Positions 32,996 to 43,979 of a DNA stretch of 64,000 nt are shown here, piece by piece. Position 1 is the first letter of the stretch, and each line of letters starts with the position of its first letter. A program made the translations under genes and the position numbers. Origin of the DNA: Tubulanus polymorphus (Eukaryota > Nemertea > Palaeonemertea > Tubulaniformes > Tubulanidae); NCBI RefSeq assembly GCF_964204645.1, contig NC_134029.1:12640850-12704849 (forward strand), read 5' to 3'. Under the pieces are notes generated by a model that saw only the letters and a program-made list of their open reading frames with translations, searched no databases and was not told the origin of the DNA.

Positions 32996-34015
32996 GGTTA
33001 AGAAAGGGATGTATTATACCCGTGACCGGTATTTTTGATCAGCCAATTATGACGCAATTGGCGGCCATCTTGGTTTCATCAGTACTCATTCGTAGGTGGG
33101 AAAAAGTTTTTCCACATTATATTGATACTTAAAGGCCGACTCAAATGGAGGTCAAAAAACCCACCGGTTGGTACTTGAGATTTGCAGTGCAGGCCACATG
33201 CCACTAGCAACTAGCAAGCGGTAGTTTGTTTATCGTGTTTACTGGAACACATCTGGCTCACACCAGTATCACACAGTATCACACAGTATCACACAGTATC
33301 ACAGTGGAACATTAAAAAAAACTTTTTTCGTATACGTTTGATATCATTTTGGTCATAGTAATCTTCTTAATTAGAATTCGCTGATTTTGTAGATGTTTTT
33401 TTATAAGAATTCCTCCAGTAATAATGGAGTTGAACATAAAATCTGTATTTTCAATTTATTAAATTTTTGTCCGATTTTGATGGAATTTTCACACATTGTT
33501 AATGATGAGGAGTTAAGATGATATATTAATTTTCAGTTTGATACAACTTTCAGGTCAAAAGTTTTCTAACCCCCAAAATTACGCACTAGAGAGCTGCAAC
33601 TGTTTTGTTTATATAGGTTTATGACTACAGGTCACTGTGCTCTCTGTGGTGAGGTGAATAACTCCTCCCAGCTTGTCATTCAAAGATTTGAAAATTTGAA
33701 GAATGCACTAAGTAAATTGCTAATTTATGCACGAAGGAAGGCTTAAACTAAATTTTAAGCCATACATATAACTATATTACATGTTTACACATATCCCTGA
33801 CAAAAAGGAGGGTCCAAATCGGTTAACTGACAGAGATATTAGGGAAATTCCAGTTTCAAGGGTGGAGCTCTTGACTGCTCCATGGGTTCAGAGATACTGC
33901 CATGTCTGACAGATGACGGGCCTTTTATACTTGAAGTCAGCCTTTAAGCATATTTAGTTACCACAGTCAATTGCAAAGTTGTGGCTCATGACATCGTCTA
34001 TGATATCCTTGTGTA
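32996..34015 (+). mobile_element. Helentron-like repeat family I fragment, split by TTAA-flanked element
   Basis: The left part, 32999-33132, matches 'tttttgatcagccaattatg' through 'ccacattatattgatactta'. The right part resumes at 33944 with 'agcatatttagttacc' and runs to about 34008. Both halves match contiguous sequence in intact copies. Confidence 0.7.
33133..33943. mobile_element. Non-autonomous DNA transposon with TTAA duplication
   Basis: The ends AGGCCGACTC and GAAGTCAGCCT are inverted. TTAA is present at both borders (33129-33132, 33944-33947) and once in the empty site of intact family I copies. It contains four tandem copies of 'cacagtatca' (about 33262-33302). TTAA duplications suggest Kolobok or piggyBac transposases; the AGGC ends do not look like piggyBac's CCC. 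811 bp, no coding region. Confidence 0.65.
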
Positions 34016-34099
34016 AGCTAAGAGCACAGTGATCTGGAGCTAGGCAGTGCTATCTCATGTGTCCGTAGTGACCTATTTGTGGTGTGGAATAATTGATTT

Positions 34100-34225
34100 T
34101 AGAAGGACTACAACTGTAGATCCATAATAGAAATATGAAAAGTACCAGGAATCGAACTGTCTATCAAAATTGGGTCATCAAGTGCTGCCACCATGTGATA
34201 CTGGCAACTAGTCTTTACATCGTCA
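34100..34225 (-). repeat. tRNA-like repeat (possible SINE), reverse orientation
   Basis: The minus strand reads 'catggtggcagcacttgatg', then 'cagttcgattcctggta', a good Pol III B box (GTTCGATTCC), and continues 'cttttcatatttctattatg'. It is homologous to 35225-35345. Confidence 0.4.
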
Positions 34226-34416
34226 AGTGTTTCAAAATGTTTTTTGATAACTTTAGGACATTTATTGTGATTTCGTATCCTACGTAACCGTTGGATATCA
34301 TATTTAAAGGATTTATCGTGACGAAATATAGTAAGTAAAAATGGCGAACCTCCCTTGAGGACGACGTGGTCAACTGAATTAAAATTAAATATGAGCGAAT
34401 AGGATTGGCTGTTTTT

Positions 34417-34437
34417 ATCTCGGGCGAAGCCCGAGAT
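34417..34437 (+). repeat. Palindromic head, family VI
   Basis: A T-run is followed by a perfect stem ATCTCGGGC-gaa-GCCCGAGAT and then 'gttgtaatgggtcc'. It has the same plan as the heads of families I-IV. Confidence 0.55.
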
Positions 34438-34953
34438 GTTGTAATGGGTCCAAAATTGAATTTTTGCTAACAAATGAGGTTATAACTTTGACACGAAGTC
34501 ATGCAATCTACTAAGTTTATGTTCAAAATGTAGCTTCATGCGGTTAAAATCTGTTGGAAATGAAATTTTGAATATCACATCCATTTAAGAGAAATCGACG
34601 AATTTGTGGCGATTTTTAATGAAATTTCAAGGAGCATTTTTTTTTCATAAAACGGCTGTAAAATAACCGCTCCCTGGGGTTGGCTGAGCTCCCGCTGGCA
34701 ATCAATGTAAGGGCATATTCGATTGACGCAGACAAACCGGTTGTTTAATCTTCTCATCTATTAATCTGCTCGGTTCTAGTTTCTCATTTCCCAGTCATGG
34801 GAGAGTCTTATATGTTTATTTTTGATTTGATAGCCGTAGTATCGATTCCGTCTCCCCATATCTATTTCATTATGCAAATAACCAGAGATTCAATCGATAC
34901 GCTACTTCGCTGATGATTATGCGCGCACAATCAAATAGTCCCAAACCTCGTGT
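34438..34953. other. Intron, no further feature
   Basis: Probably the body of the repeat headed at 34417. No tandem units or coding region are recognised. Confidence 0.35.
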
Positions 34954-35766
34954 ATACGGGATATCGACAAATTCAAGTTCTTGAATTACTCGTTTGATGG
35001 CGCTAGTCAGAATCGGAAATTGGAACCTAAATCCGCCATGCTCTAGTTCATTTGCAATTCAAATCTCTCGCCTCAAATTTTCAATGAGCGATATTTTACT
35101 TACTATTTATCGTCACGCATAATCCTTGAAAAATGTTATCCTACCGCTACGTTGGATATGATAAACCCTCACTGCGAAGGCTAGATATCACTATAAATGT
35201 TCAAAATTTTCAAAAAACATTTTGCTACGGCTGACTATGTAAAGACTGGTTGCCTGGTGGCAGCACTTGACGGCCCAATTAAGATTGTTGGTTCGAGTCC
35301 TGGTATTTTTCATATTTTTATTATGAATCTACGAGTTTATTCCTTCTAAAATCAATTTTATTTCATAATATTATTTCATATTTATCAGTGTTGCTGCAAT
35401 AAATTAACCTTAGAGTCTTGAACTCAACAACAAAGTGATGACACCCGGCATCAGTCGTTACTTCCATTATCTGCTTCGAACGTCATCGCTAAATTAGTTA
35501 TTTTTGGTAGTTTTTTGACATTTCTAGTAATCTTTAGCTTTCGAAGTGAGGTTTTATCGAATTCAACACATTGTCAGGATATCATACTCAAAAGATTATG
35601 CGTGCCGTTATATAGTAAGTAAAATATTGCTAACTAAAAACTTGAAGCGAGAGATTTTTATTGCAAATGAACTAGAACATGGCGGATTTAGGTTCGAATT
35701 TCCGGTTCTGACTAGCGCCATCAAACGAGTAATTCAAGAACTTGAATTTGTCGATATCCCGTATTG
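34954..35766. mobile_element. Foldback element with ~240-bp inverted arms
   Basis: The left arm (34954-about 35190) starts ATACGGGATATCGAC. The right arm (about 35528-35766) is its reverse complement, about 95% identical by eye. Between the arms lies a tRNA-like segment (35225-35345) with a GGTTCGAGTCC B box. A lone arm lies at 9829-10065. No transposase and no clear target duplication; the superfamily is not assigned. Confidence 0.75.
35225..35345 (+). repeat. tRNA-like repeat (possible SINE) inside the foldback element
   Basis: 'ggtggcagcacttgacggcc', then 'ttggttcgagtcctggta' (perfect B box), then an AT-rich tail 'tttttcatatttttatt'. The A box is poor, so Pol III function is uncertain. 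Confidence 0.4.
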
Positions 35767-36516
35767 CCGCGAAGATTGCTGATTAGATTCGATGATATTG
35801 TTCACCGAAATCAGCAGATTTTACACATCCATGAAGTGTTCAAGGAAAACCTTACAGATGCATCAATCAGGTGGTGCCTATACATTACAAAGATAACATT
35901 CTGCGCCCGAGATATTAAGATCTGTGGATCTCTTGTTTTTGATAAAAACGGCCGACCGACCGACCCACTGTCGACGTATGAGCTATATATGTTTGAATTC
36001 AAGTGTGCATCGTGTGAAAACATGGCTTGACATGTGGCCTAGTTTAAGTTTTCCAGGAAACTGGCAGTGTTCCAATAAGCTGCTATTCATTCTAATAGTG
36101 ACTATATTAAAACTGGTAACATAAAAGCGCGCACATATTCAATGTACTGTTTCATTTTTAACACAGAGATGACAAAGGACAAAGTTATAATTTTTGAATA
36201 ATTCTTGAAATCTACGCTATTAGACAAATTTCCCGTGCACTACGTAGATGATTTTTTGTGACATATATTGAAAATATAAAATAGTTTCCCCGCCGCGCCT
36301 ACCTGTACCCTACAAAATCTTAGACGTGGACCGTTAACAAATGTTTATCTTTGGTCTTATCTGACTACAAAATAATTCTTTAAGAAAGATAAAATACAAT
36401 ATAAACTTGTGGAACTTTGAAGTCACGTATTAAAAAGATTTTTCAAGCAATGCCCTTATTCCAAACAACCTCTAGCTTTCAAGGTAAACCACACTTTGCC
36501 CATGGGCAATTTATTT
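35767..36516. repeat. Dispersed repeat block C, copy 1, and flank
   Basis: 36256-36500 ('aaaatataaaatagtttccc' to 'aacctctagctttcaa') matches 44835-45030. The rest shows no gene. Confidence 0.6.
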
Positions 36517-38158
36517 AGCTCTGCTGTGACTGAAGGTCAGTGGAGCTGATGGGTTAGAGTGATTATCCGTCTTCGTAGTCTGTCCGTCCGTCCACTTTTG
36601 TTTCAATTTGCTAGGGTTCTTTTCTGATCTTGACCAAACTTGGTATATAGCTATTATGCAGAGATGAGAATTCCCCGCGGATCCGCGGTTTCCCGCGGAT
36701 TTCAGTATTGAAAAATATCAATTTTCCAAATAGTCCAAAAATGATGTAAAAGTATGGGGGGGGGGTGATGATCTCACTCAATTGGTCCGGCGCGATCGGT
36801 AATCAGGTGAACCGTAAAAGCGTTCAGTGCCTGTTTTACTTATCGTCACGTAAAAGTATCGCATTTCAATGCATATTCATTGCAACACAGTGATTTTGTA
36901 TGTACATTTGTACTACGATTAGTTTGTATGTATTTTATCGATCGGTTGCAGACATGCACGCACAGCAACAGTAGTAACGTATATAGGTCTACTTACTGTT
37001 GCTGCGTGTGTGTGGCGAACGCTTTCGGATATTATACACTACTTGGTGATGATTTTTAGTGAGCATTCATCGGCGCATTTTTACTGCAATAATTCAGGGC
37101 TCGACCCGTAATGCATGAGATGCTGAATGTCATCAAATGAGGATGTACCACATTGGAACTAGCCATTACCTTCCAAAATATAATAGTCGTTCATGGGTTC
37201 GAGATCGCTCTAAGTGCTCGGAAAACGTATTTAATTTCTAAAATTTTCTTGGGGGAGGGCCCCCAAACCCCCCCTAAATAGCTTCGCGCCTTCGGCGCTC
37301 GCTAGTGCTGACGGCTACGCCGTCAGCTGGTTCGCGTATGTCACTCAAGAAAAATAACCCGCGGATTTTACAGGTCGGCGTTCTCATCCCTGATTATGGG
37401 TCAAGCGCTAAAAAGTTAAAGAGCCGTTTTCCCGATTTGATCTCTAGGTGCGCTGTACGGTTGGCGCTTGTAAAATCTTTGAATCGCTACTTGTCCTACA
37501 ATTACAGTCCAATGTTTACGAAACTTGGTATGTAGATACAATGGGCCAAGGGCTAAAAAGTTATAGAGCGGTTTCCCAAATTATATCGGTGCGCTGTACG
37601 GGTGGTGCTCGTAAAATCTTTAAATCGCTACTTGTCCTGCAATTACAATCCGATTTTGACGAAACTTGGTTAATAGATACTACAGGCCAAGGGACAAAAT
37701 GTTATAGAGCCGTTTTCCCAATATGACCTTTAGGTGTCACTGTACAGGTCACACTTGTAAAATCTTTAGATCGCTACTAGTCCTACAATTATAATCCGAT
37801 CTTGACGAAACTTACACGAAATGTAGATTCTAAGCCTATGGGCCTAGGGCTAGGATTGTCCTGCAATCATTGTCCGATGTTGAGGAAACTTGGTATATCC
37901 ATATTATGGGCCAAGGTTATTGAGCTGTTTTCCCAATTTGACCTCAGGGGGTGCTGTACAGGTCACACTTTCAATTGCTATTAGTCCTACTATCATTATC
38001 CGATCTTCATTAAGCTTGGTATGTAGATACTATGGGCCAAGGGCTAAAAAGTTATAGAGCTGTTTTCTGGATTTGAACACTTGAGCGTGCTGTGCTGGTG
38101 GTCTTTGTAAAATCTTATCATAAAACAGCAGAGCTGACAGCTGACAGGCTGCTTGTTT
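36517..38158 (+). mobile_element. Palindrome-headed tandem-repeat element, family II, copy 2
   Basis: The head AGCTCTGCTG...CAGTGGAGCT is followed by 'gtctgtccgtccgtccac' and degenerate ~150-bp units. The 3' end reads 'gacaggctgcttgttt' (38158). It is interrupted at 36659-37392 by the hAT-like MITE; sequence on either side is contiguous in copy 1. Confidence 0.72.
36659..37392. mobile_element. hAT-like MITE, copy 2
   Basis: CAGAGATGAGAA at the left and TTCTCATCCCTG at the right, with a perfect 6-bp duplication ATTATG (36653-36658, 37393-37398). It is nearly the same as copy 1 at 14042 over its length, with small indels such as an extra block near 37302-37325. Confidence 0.88.
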
Positions 38159-38479
38159 CAGGATAGGAAAACGAATTTAACTGAGTATTTGTTCTTACCA
38201 ACCATAATCTGCGTTAGTTGAAAAATTCAATTGCACTGTGTAAATCACATTCAGCAAATATTGTGCACATTCGCAAATTGAGGTAGATTTATGATGAAGA
38301 CGATGGATGTGCTGACCGTAGTGCACCAGGCCTACTGGTAAAATGAACCAATTTGCACGATTAAGAGTTGTAAGATTTTTACCAATATTGCAAACAGGAA
38401 CAAGTGCTCCTTGTGTTCCCATCTGGGTACATCTCTGGATGTAGCTATTGTTTGGTTATAATTTTACACCACTTTTCAG
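38159..38479. other. Intron upstream of COPE exon C
   Basis: No feature seen apart from the polypyrimidine tract and acceptor of exon C. Confidence 0.5.
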
Positions 38480-38529
38480 AATTATGACAGTGCTTTGAGA
38501 GTGTTGCAACAGTCTGATCAAATAGATTG
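38480..38529 (+). CDS. cope: COPE exon C
   Basis: Only 50 bp. The acceptor is 'cacttttcag' and the donor 'gattg|gtaagt'. It encodes NYDSALRVLQQSDQID plus the first two bases of Cys. The phases at both ends fit exons B and D, which confirms it despite its size and the 28.7-kb intron before it. Confidence 0.9.
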
Positions 38530-39008
38530 GTAAGTATTAACATGTATTAGAATTTCCAACACAACAATTGTTACTCTAGTATGTGACCACTTTCCAGTTC
38601 CTATATTTACTATAAGTAGCCTTTCGTTTTTGTGGTCAATTTTTGTCTGTCAAGACCGAATTCAATGATTTTGTCACCCCAGTTAAGCCTTTCAGTACTG
38701 GCCTTATTCCAACCCACTGTACTGAGCCAGAAATCGAAAATTTTGGTCATTTTACTTAAACCCCTGGGATAAAGATACCCTTAGTGGTTATTAAAGGTGT
38801 TATTTACCCACAGAGGGCAACATAGTGGCCAAAAATCTCAAATGAAATTCGGATATCCTACCAATTGCTAAACAAAGCCTGCTCTTCTATTCTAGGAATA
38901 CGATGTTTAGGAGGGTTAAAGTGCAATAGGCCTAAGCCTCCTGAAGATTTTTTTGAAAAGCTGTTAGCATTCGTCTGAGCCGGCAGCTTTATAAACCGTA
39001 GTTTTCAT
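38530..39008. other. COPE intron, start
   Basis: 'TTAAGCCTTTCAGTACTGG' at about 38683 and 'GGAGGGTTAA' at about 38909 resemble piggyBac-type ends but are not inverted copies of each other. Nothing else seen. Confidence 0.35.
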
Positions 39009-40553
39009 TTGAGTTTATTCACCATTAATGAAACTGGTATTTTATTAATCCCGGATGACTTCAGTTATTTCGGAGCCCTGGATGATATAAGATCGTTATT
39101 TCGTTCGGACAAAAACCTTTTTGTCAAAACAAAATTTCTCTTTGGAACTTTTAAAACATTCAATGCAGTAATAAAAGCTCTAACCCTATTGAATTTCTTG
39201 GGAATCAGTTGCTTATTTATCAATTTAGTTATTTATTTGTTGTTGGAACTACATTTCGTTTCGGAAGAACACATGCCTTTTTACGACTTCACACACGTAC
39301 TCGATACAGACTTGCTGCTATGTGATGTATTGATCTGTTCATGTATATGAAAGCGCGCCTTGCGCGTGGCTTAGTTAGAGTTCCTGGAAACTGCAGATGA
39401 TTCAACTGCCAGGGTTTGTTGCGGCTGGCCGTGAAAAGCAGTGAATTTTTATCTTAGACCTTTAGCGGAATAGTCCTATGATTTTATAGAAGGGCAGTAA
39501 AATTGGGAACTTGGAAATTGTTCAATTTATGAAAATAAATTGTCTAACAAACTGTGTAGGCTGCCTACACCACAGTGGCTCGTATTTGAAGTTTTGGGGT
39601 GAACTGTAGCTTAGATCATCCAGTACCCTAGTACCAGGATGATCTAAGCTACAGTTCACCCCCAAATTTCAAATACGAGCCCCTGTGGCCTACACAGTGT
39701 ATTGAAATCGTCACACCATGAACGTGATGAGTCTATTCAGTGGGAAAACCCGCTTCCATGTATTTTCATGATGAATCCTCATGCAGTTGTGTGTAATGGA
39801 GATCTAGACAGTTTTTCATGAAAACTTGTGGATTCAATCGAGGGGGACATCTTAGGCTTTTTGGTTAACCTTTGTCAGCGATATGATGTTGGCATTGAGC
39901 CAATTCATGTAAAATCGCGGTACGTTTTTTAATGTGAGCATTTGTTTCATTGGTTCTCGGCTTAAACGACGTATAATCGATGCGATTGAAGACATGGCGA
40001 ACCTCCGTCGATGACATGATCAACTGAGTTAAAATTCTTCGAAAAACTATTTTATGCGGGAAAATTCTTAGCTCTCATGTATAAAATTGCAATGACCTCG
40101 ATTGGGGGGCGTCGTCTCTACGAGCAAATGGGATTGGCTGTTTTTGGGATATGCGGCGCTACTAAAATAATTATGGGAAAGCCATAGAATGGTTTACGTT
40201 TCATTGGACTAGGTGCCGTATACGTGCAAATTTCAAATGCTCATTGCTGGTGAGGATGTAATTATTTCACACATCCGCCATAGGTATTGTTTCATTTTAA
40301 TACCCGGTGATTGTTTTGATCGACATTGAAGTGTAAGCGAACATTCACTTACACGAGGCCTCTACGTGCGCGCGGAGTGCTACACGACACACACACAAGC
40401 TCGTGCAGTACACTACTAAAGGTGATGCTGTAACACGTGCACGTTTGACATGAAAATAGGCTGAATAATCGTAGCAGAAGATAAGCGCTGTGTTTTCTGT
40501 TAAGTAGAATTTGTAATAAATTGTAATTTCTTGTGATTGGAAAATATTGGCTC
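39009..40553 (+). repeat. Dispersed repeat blocks B1 and A1
   Basis: Block B1 (about 39120-39880) matches 45160-45740. Block A1 (39893-40553, 'ttgagccaattcatgtaaaa' to 'aatttcttgtgattggaaaa') matches 43980-44625 in the same orientation. No open frame is shared by the copies, so this looks like non-coding repeat or duplicated DNA. The order is B-A here and A-C-B in the second set. Confidence 0.7.
39552..39697. repeat. Foldback hairpin inserted in block B1
   Basis: A perfect 26-bp stem, 39596-39621 (starts GGGGTGAACTGTAGC) with 39637-39662, extends outward with mismatches to about 39552 and 39697. Block B2 (about 45525-45560) lacks this segment, so it is an insertion. Confidence 0.8.
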
Positions 40554-40574
40554 AAGTAGGTCAATAAACTTTCG

Positions 40575-43500
40575 GGGTCATGTAGCTCCTCGAGGGAATA
40601 CTGGAAAATAGTCAAGAATTTAAGACGTGATGAGAGAATGGATCTACCTCACGAGATAACTAATCCTGATAAGTTCATCAATCACTTTTGTAAGCTAAAC
40701 CAATCTAAAAACAAGTCAACTGATGAAGCTAATTTGAATGATTCAACGCAAGGTACCCCGAATATCTTTACTGAACTGGACTTCCCAATTTCTTTAGATG
40801 AAGTAGAATGTGCTTTGACTGCTCTGAAGAATGGCAAGTCACCTGGCTTTGATGGGATCACAAACAAATTTTTGAAATATGGAAAACAGTTTTTACTGGC
40901 ACCATTAGTGAAATTATTCAACTTTATATATTCAAGTGGCTGCTTTCCAGATGAATGGGCAAAAGGGTCTTGTGGTTCCTTTAAATAAAAAATGGGATAT
41001 TAAGAACCCAGACAACTACAGGGGCATCACCCTGAGTAGTGTCTAGGTAAACCATACTATTCAACCTAATTTTAAATAAGCGACTTCTCGGAGCCATTCA
41101 AGAAAAGGATATCATAGCCAAAAACCAAACAGGCTTCATGCCAAGATGTAGAATTACGGATCATCTATTTACATTAAAAAGGTTAATCGATAAAAAACCG
41201 TCTGCTAATAAGAATTTGTACACTTGCTTTATGGTCAAAACTGATTTAGGGGCTATCAAGGAAATATCCTAAGCCCAATGCTTTTTAGCCCACTTGGGAC
41301 TTTAGCCCCAGCGGGCTATTGCGTTCACTTTTCGTCCGTCCGTTCGTCCGTCCGTTGGTCCGTTCGTCCGTCCGTCCGTAGACGGAATCCAGTTATTTTG
41401 GGAAGTTTTGAAGACGCTTCAAGGTAATGTCTTGATATTTGGGTTACACATGTATCTACCCTAGACACATCTTCAGCCCAAAAACTGGCCCTGTCAGAAT
41501 CAAGATGGCCGACTAGCAGCCATTGTTGTTCGCCAAAATCAGCACTTTTTACACATTTTTGAACTTTTTGAGGGAAATTTTGAAGACGCTTTGATCAATT
41601 ACCTTGGTCTTTCGGATATATGTGAATCCCCCAGGGCCCATCAACATAACAAAAATTGGGTCGGTCGGACTCAAGATGGCCGTCCTATGACCTTTTTAGT
41701 GCCCAAAAATGTTAAATTTGGCCCGAATTCTGAGTCCTGTAGCTTCCTACTGGTTTGCCATTTCTCATTGCAATTTGTGATGGGTATTCTATGGAAAGGG
41801 ATGTTTTATACCTGAGACAGGTATTTTTCATCAGCCAATTATGACGCAATTGGCAGCCATCTTTGTGTCACCAGTACTCATTCGTAAGTGGGAAAAAGTT
41901 TTTCCACATTATATTGATACCTAAGCGTATTTTGCTACCACAATCAATTAGAAAGTTGTAGCTCATAACGTGTTCTATGATTGTGGTGAGTTTCAAGGTA
42001 ATTGGATTTCGTATATGGCCACCAGGGGGCGTTGAATAATACAATATCTTAGCATTTCTTTATTATATTCGTTATTTTAAGGACATTAGTTTTTCTATAT
42101 GGTCACCAGGGGGCGTTGAATAGTAGAATAACTTAGTATTTCCTTATTATATTGGTACCTAGGCATATTTTGTTATCAAAATCAATTACAAAATCGTAGC
42201 TGCTGACATGTTCTATGATTGTGGTGAGTTTCAAGGTCGTTGGTTTTTGTAAATGGTCACCAGGGGGCATTGAATATTGAAATTGTTAGATTGTTGAGCA
42301 TTTGAAACCACTTCCCAAGTGGGCATGGTGTCCCTGGACCCCTAGTTAATCTATATATAAACGACGTTGTGTCTTCATTTAATGATGATTGTGATCCTGT
42401 CAAACTACGTGATACTCTAATTAACCGCTTACTTCATGCTGATGATATAGTTTTAATCTCTCAGTCGTAGGAAGGTTTACAAAGATGTATTGATCAATTA
42501 ACAGACTATTGTAGCAAGTGGAAACTAGATGTTAATATAGAGAATAGTTAAGTGATAAATTTTAATAAAAGGGGCCAAATTCCTATAAATGTTAATTTCA
42601 GCATGGGGAGTGAAACATTAGAAATTGTCAAGGAATACAAATATCTTGGGTTAATATTTTCAAGCTCGGGCAGTTTTGTAAAAGCCAAAAATCATCTTTT
42701 CTGCTCTGCAAACCGAGCTCTGTTGTCGATACAAAAGATGATTGGAGTGAAAAATTGCTCCCCCGAAGTGTCACTTAAACTTTTTGATACCTTAGTGACT
42801 CCTATCTTGCTGTATGGGTGTGAAATCTGGCTTCCTAGCTTGAGTTTATCAGGAAAAATAACAGTTTTCCACTTGAAGAAACTTTTGAAAAGTATGATCA
42901 CCTTAATAAACTTCTATTCAAATTTTGCAAATTTATACTGAAGGTCAATAGAAAACCTCCAATGCTGCCGCTTTTGAAGAGCTTGGTTAATTCCCTCTAT
43001 ACATAACAGCGTGTCTAAGAATCTTCAACTTTTGGCAACACATGAAGAAAGTGGATGGACTAGCTCACGTAGCGTATTCAGATGTTAAACTAGGTCGCCA
43101 AAATAATAATGATTGGAACAGTTTTCTGACATCTATCCTTTCAATTCTTAATAGACAGGCCCTTTTTGAATGCGATGAACTTTCTCCAAATATTACTGAA
43201 ATTAAGCATTTGCTACGTGAGCATTATAGAATATATTGGGGTTCGAAAATACGCGTCAACAAAAAATTGGCCGACTGCTATGCTCTGGTCAAACAGGAAT
43301 TTTGTTTGGAAAAATATCTAATACTCAATATTCCAAAAGACTATATATCTGCCTTGTCCAGACTAAAAGTCGGCGCTCACTTGCTACTTATTGAGAGGGG
43401 CAGGCGTAGAAAAATACCCAAGGCAGATAGACTTTGCACCGTATGTAGGGAAGTTGAAACTGAATTCCATTTTATCATGGTGTGATCTAGACCAATTCAG

Positions 43501-43600
43501 GATTTTACTTTCTAATCATCTATTAGCTAGTAATGTAGGCAAATTTTTAGACCAAGGATTTAAAGGCTTGCACACGATTTAATTCTATATCCACTTTTTC
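40575..43600 (+). pseudogene. Second LINE ORF2 relic, split by a family I repeat
   Basis: The frame from about 40575 (SSREYWKIVKNLRRDER) through LKNGKSPGFDGITNKFLKYG (40638-40988) is the region before the RT core. After frame changes come NPDNYRGITLSS and TGFMPRCRITDHLFTLKRL. The KAFD segment is deleted. The RT resumes in GNILSPMLF, where a 1059-bp family I repeat (41287-42345) is inserted, and continues with LYINDV, LLHADDIVLIS and YKYLGLIFSS. The C-terminus reaches SRLKVGAHLLLIERGR and the LCTVCREVETEFHF Cys motif (43042-43485). The endonuclease is missing. Clade not resolved. Confidence 0.78.
41287..42345 (+). mobile_element. Helentron-like repeat family I, complete copy in LINE RT
   Basis: The 5' head AGCCC...TGGGAC-ttta-GCCCCA..GGGCT follows a T-run. 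A CCGT-rich tract lies at 41335-41390, then a unique region, and tandem units with 'caccagggggcgttgaata' at 42020 onward. The 3' end is the GGTGTCC-ct-GGACCCC hairpin + CTAG (42345). The host codons CTT TTT AAT of the RT are restored when the element and two T are removed, so both ends are known to within the T-run. Confidence 0.85.
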
Positions 43601-43979
43601 CATACATGTAAATATTTTGAGATTTGGTAAGTTGCATTTGTTTCTATTTCATTGTTGTCCTATGTTTCAAAAATATTTTATGAACACCATGCGTTACAGT
43701 ACCGTAGACAGAGCTGTTGTAGATTGTATCAGAAACGTTCCCATATATACACCAGATTTAAGATATGATATATGGCTACATTCCAGGATAGTTTTCGTTG
43801 GTTCAGATTAGAGCATTGAGGTCATGTGATCAATGTCGGCCATCTAAGATTCGAAAAGGAAAATTTCTGTAATTGAATCCTGGAAAAAAATTAATCCTCA
43901 AGAAAGAGCCAATTCCCATACTGAAATAGATAACACTTCTTTTCATTGATATGATGTCATTAGAAATTTATTCAAACGA
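43601..43979. other. Sequence after the LINE relic
   Basis: No recognised feature; probably LINE 3' sequence and repeat flank. Confidence 0.35.

Noticed and set aside
33262-33302. CRISPR-like direct repeats (cacagtatca x4)
   Set aside because: No spacers, eukaryotic context; a simple 10-bp minisatellite inside a transposon.
38683-38915. TTAA-flanked MITE upstream of 38915
   Set aside because: TTAA at both sites but the inner sequences are not inverted copies.
41591-41815. Repeated open frame ending in '..LVCHFSLQFVMGILWKGMFYT' (also 47485, 62460, 63329)
   Set aside because: Recurs only because it lies in the family I repeat; indels break it between copies, and no domain or codon constraint is visible.
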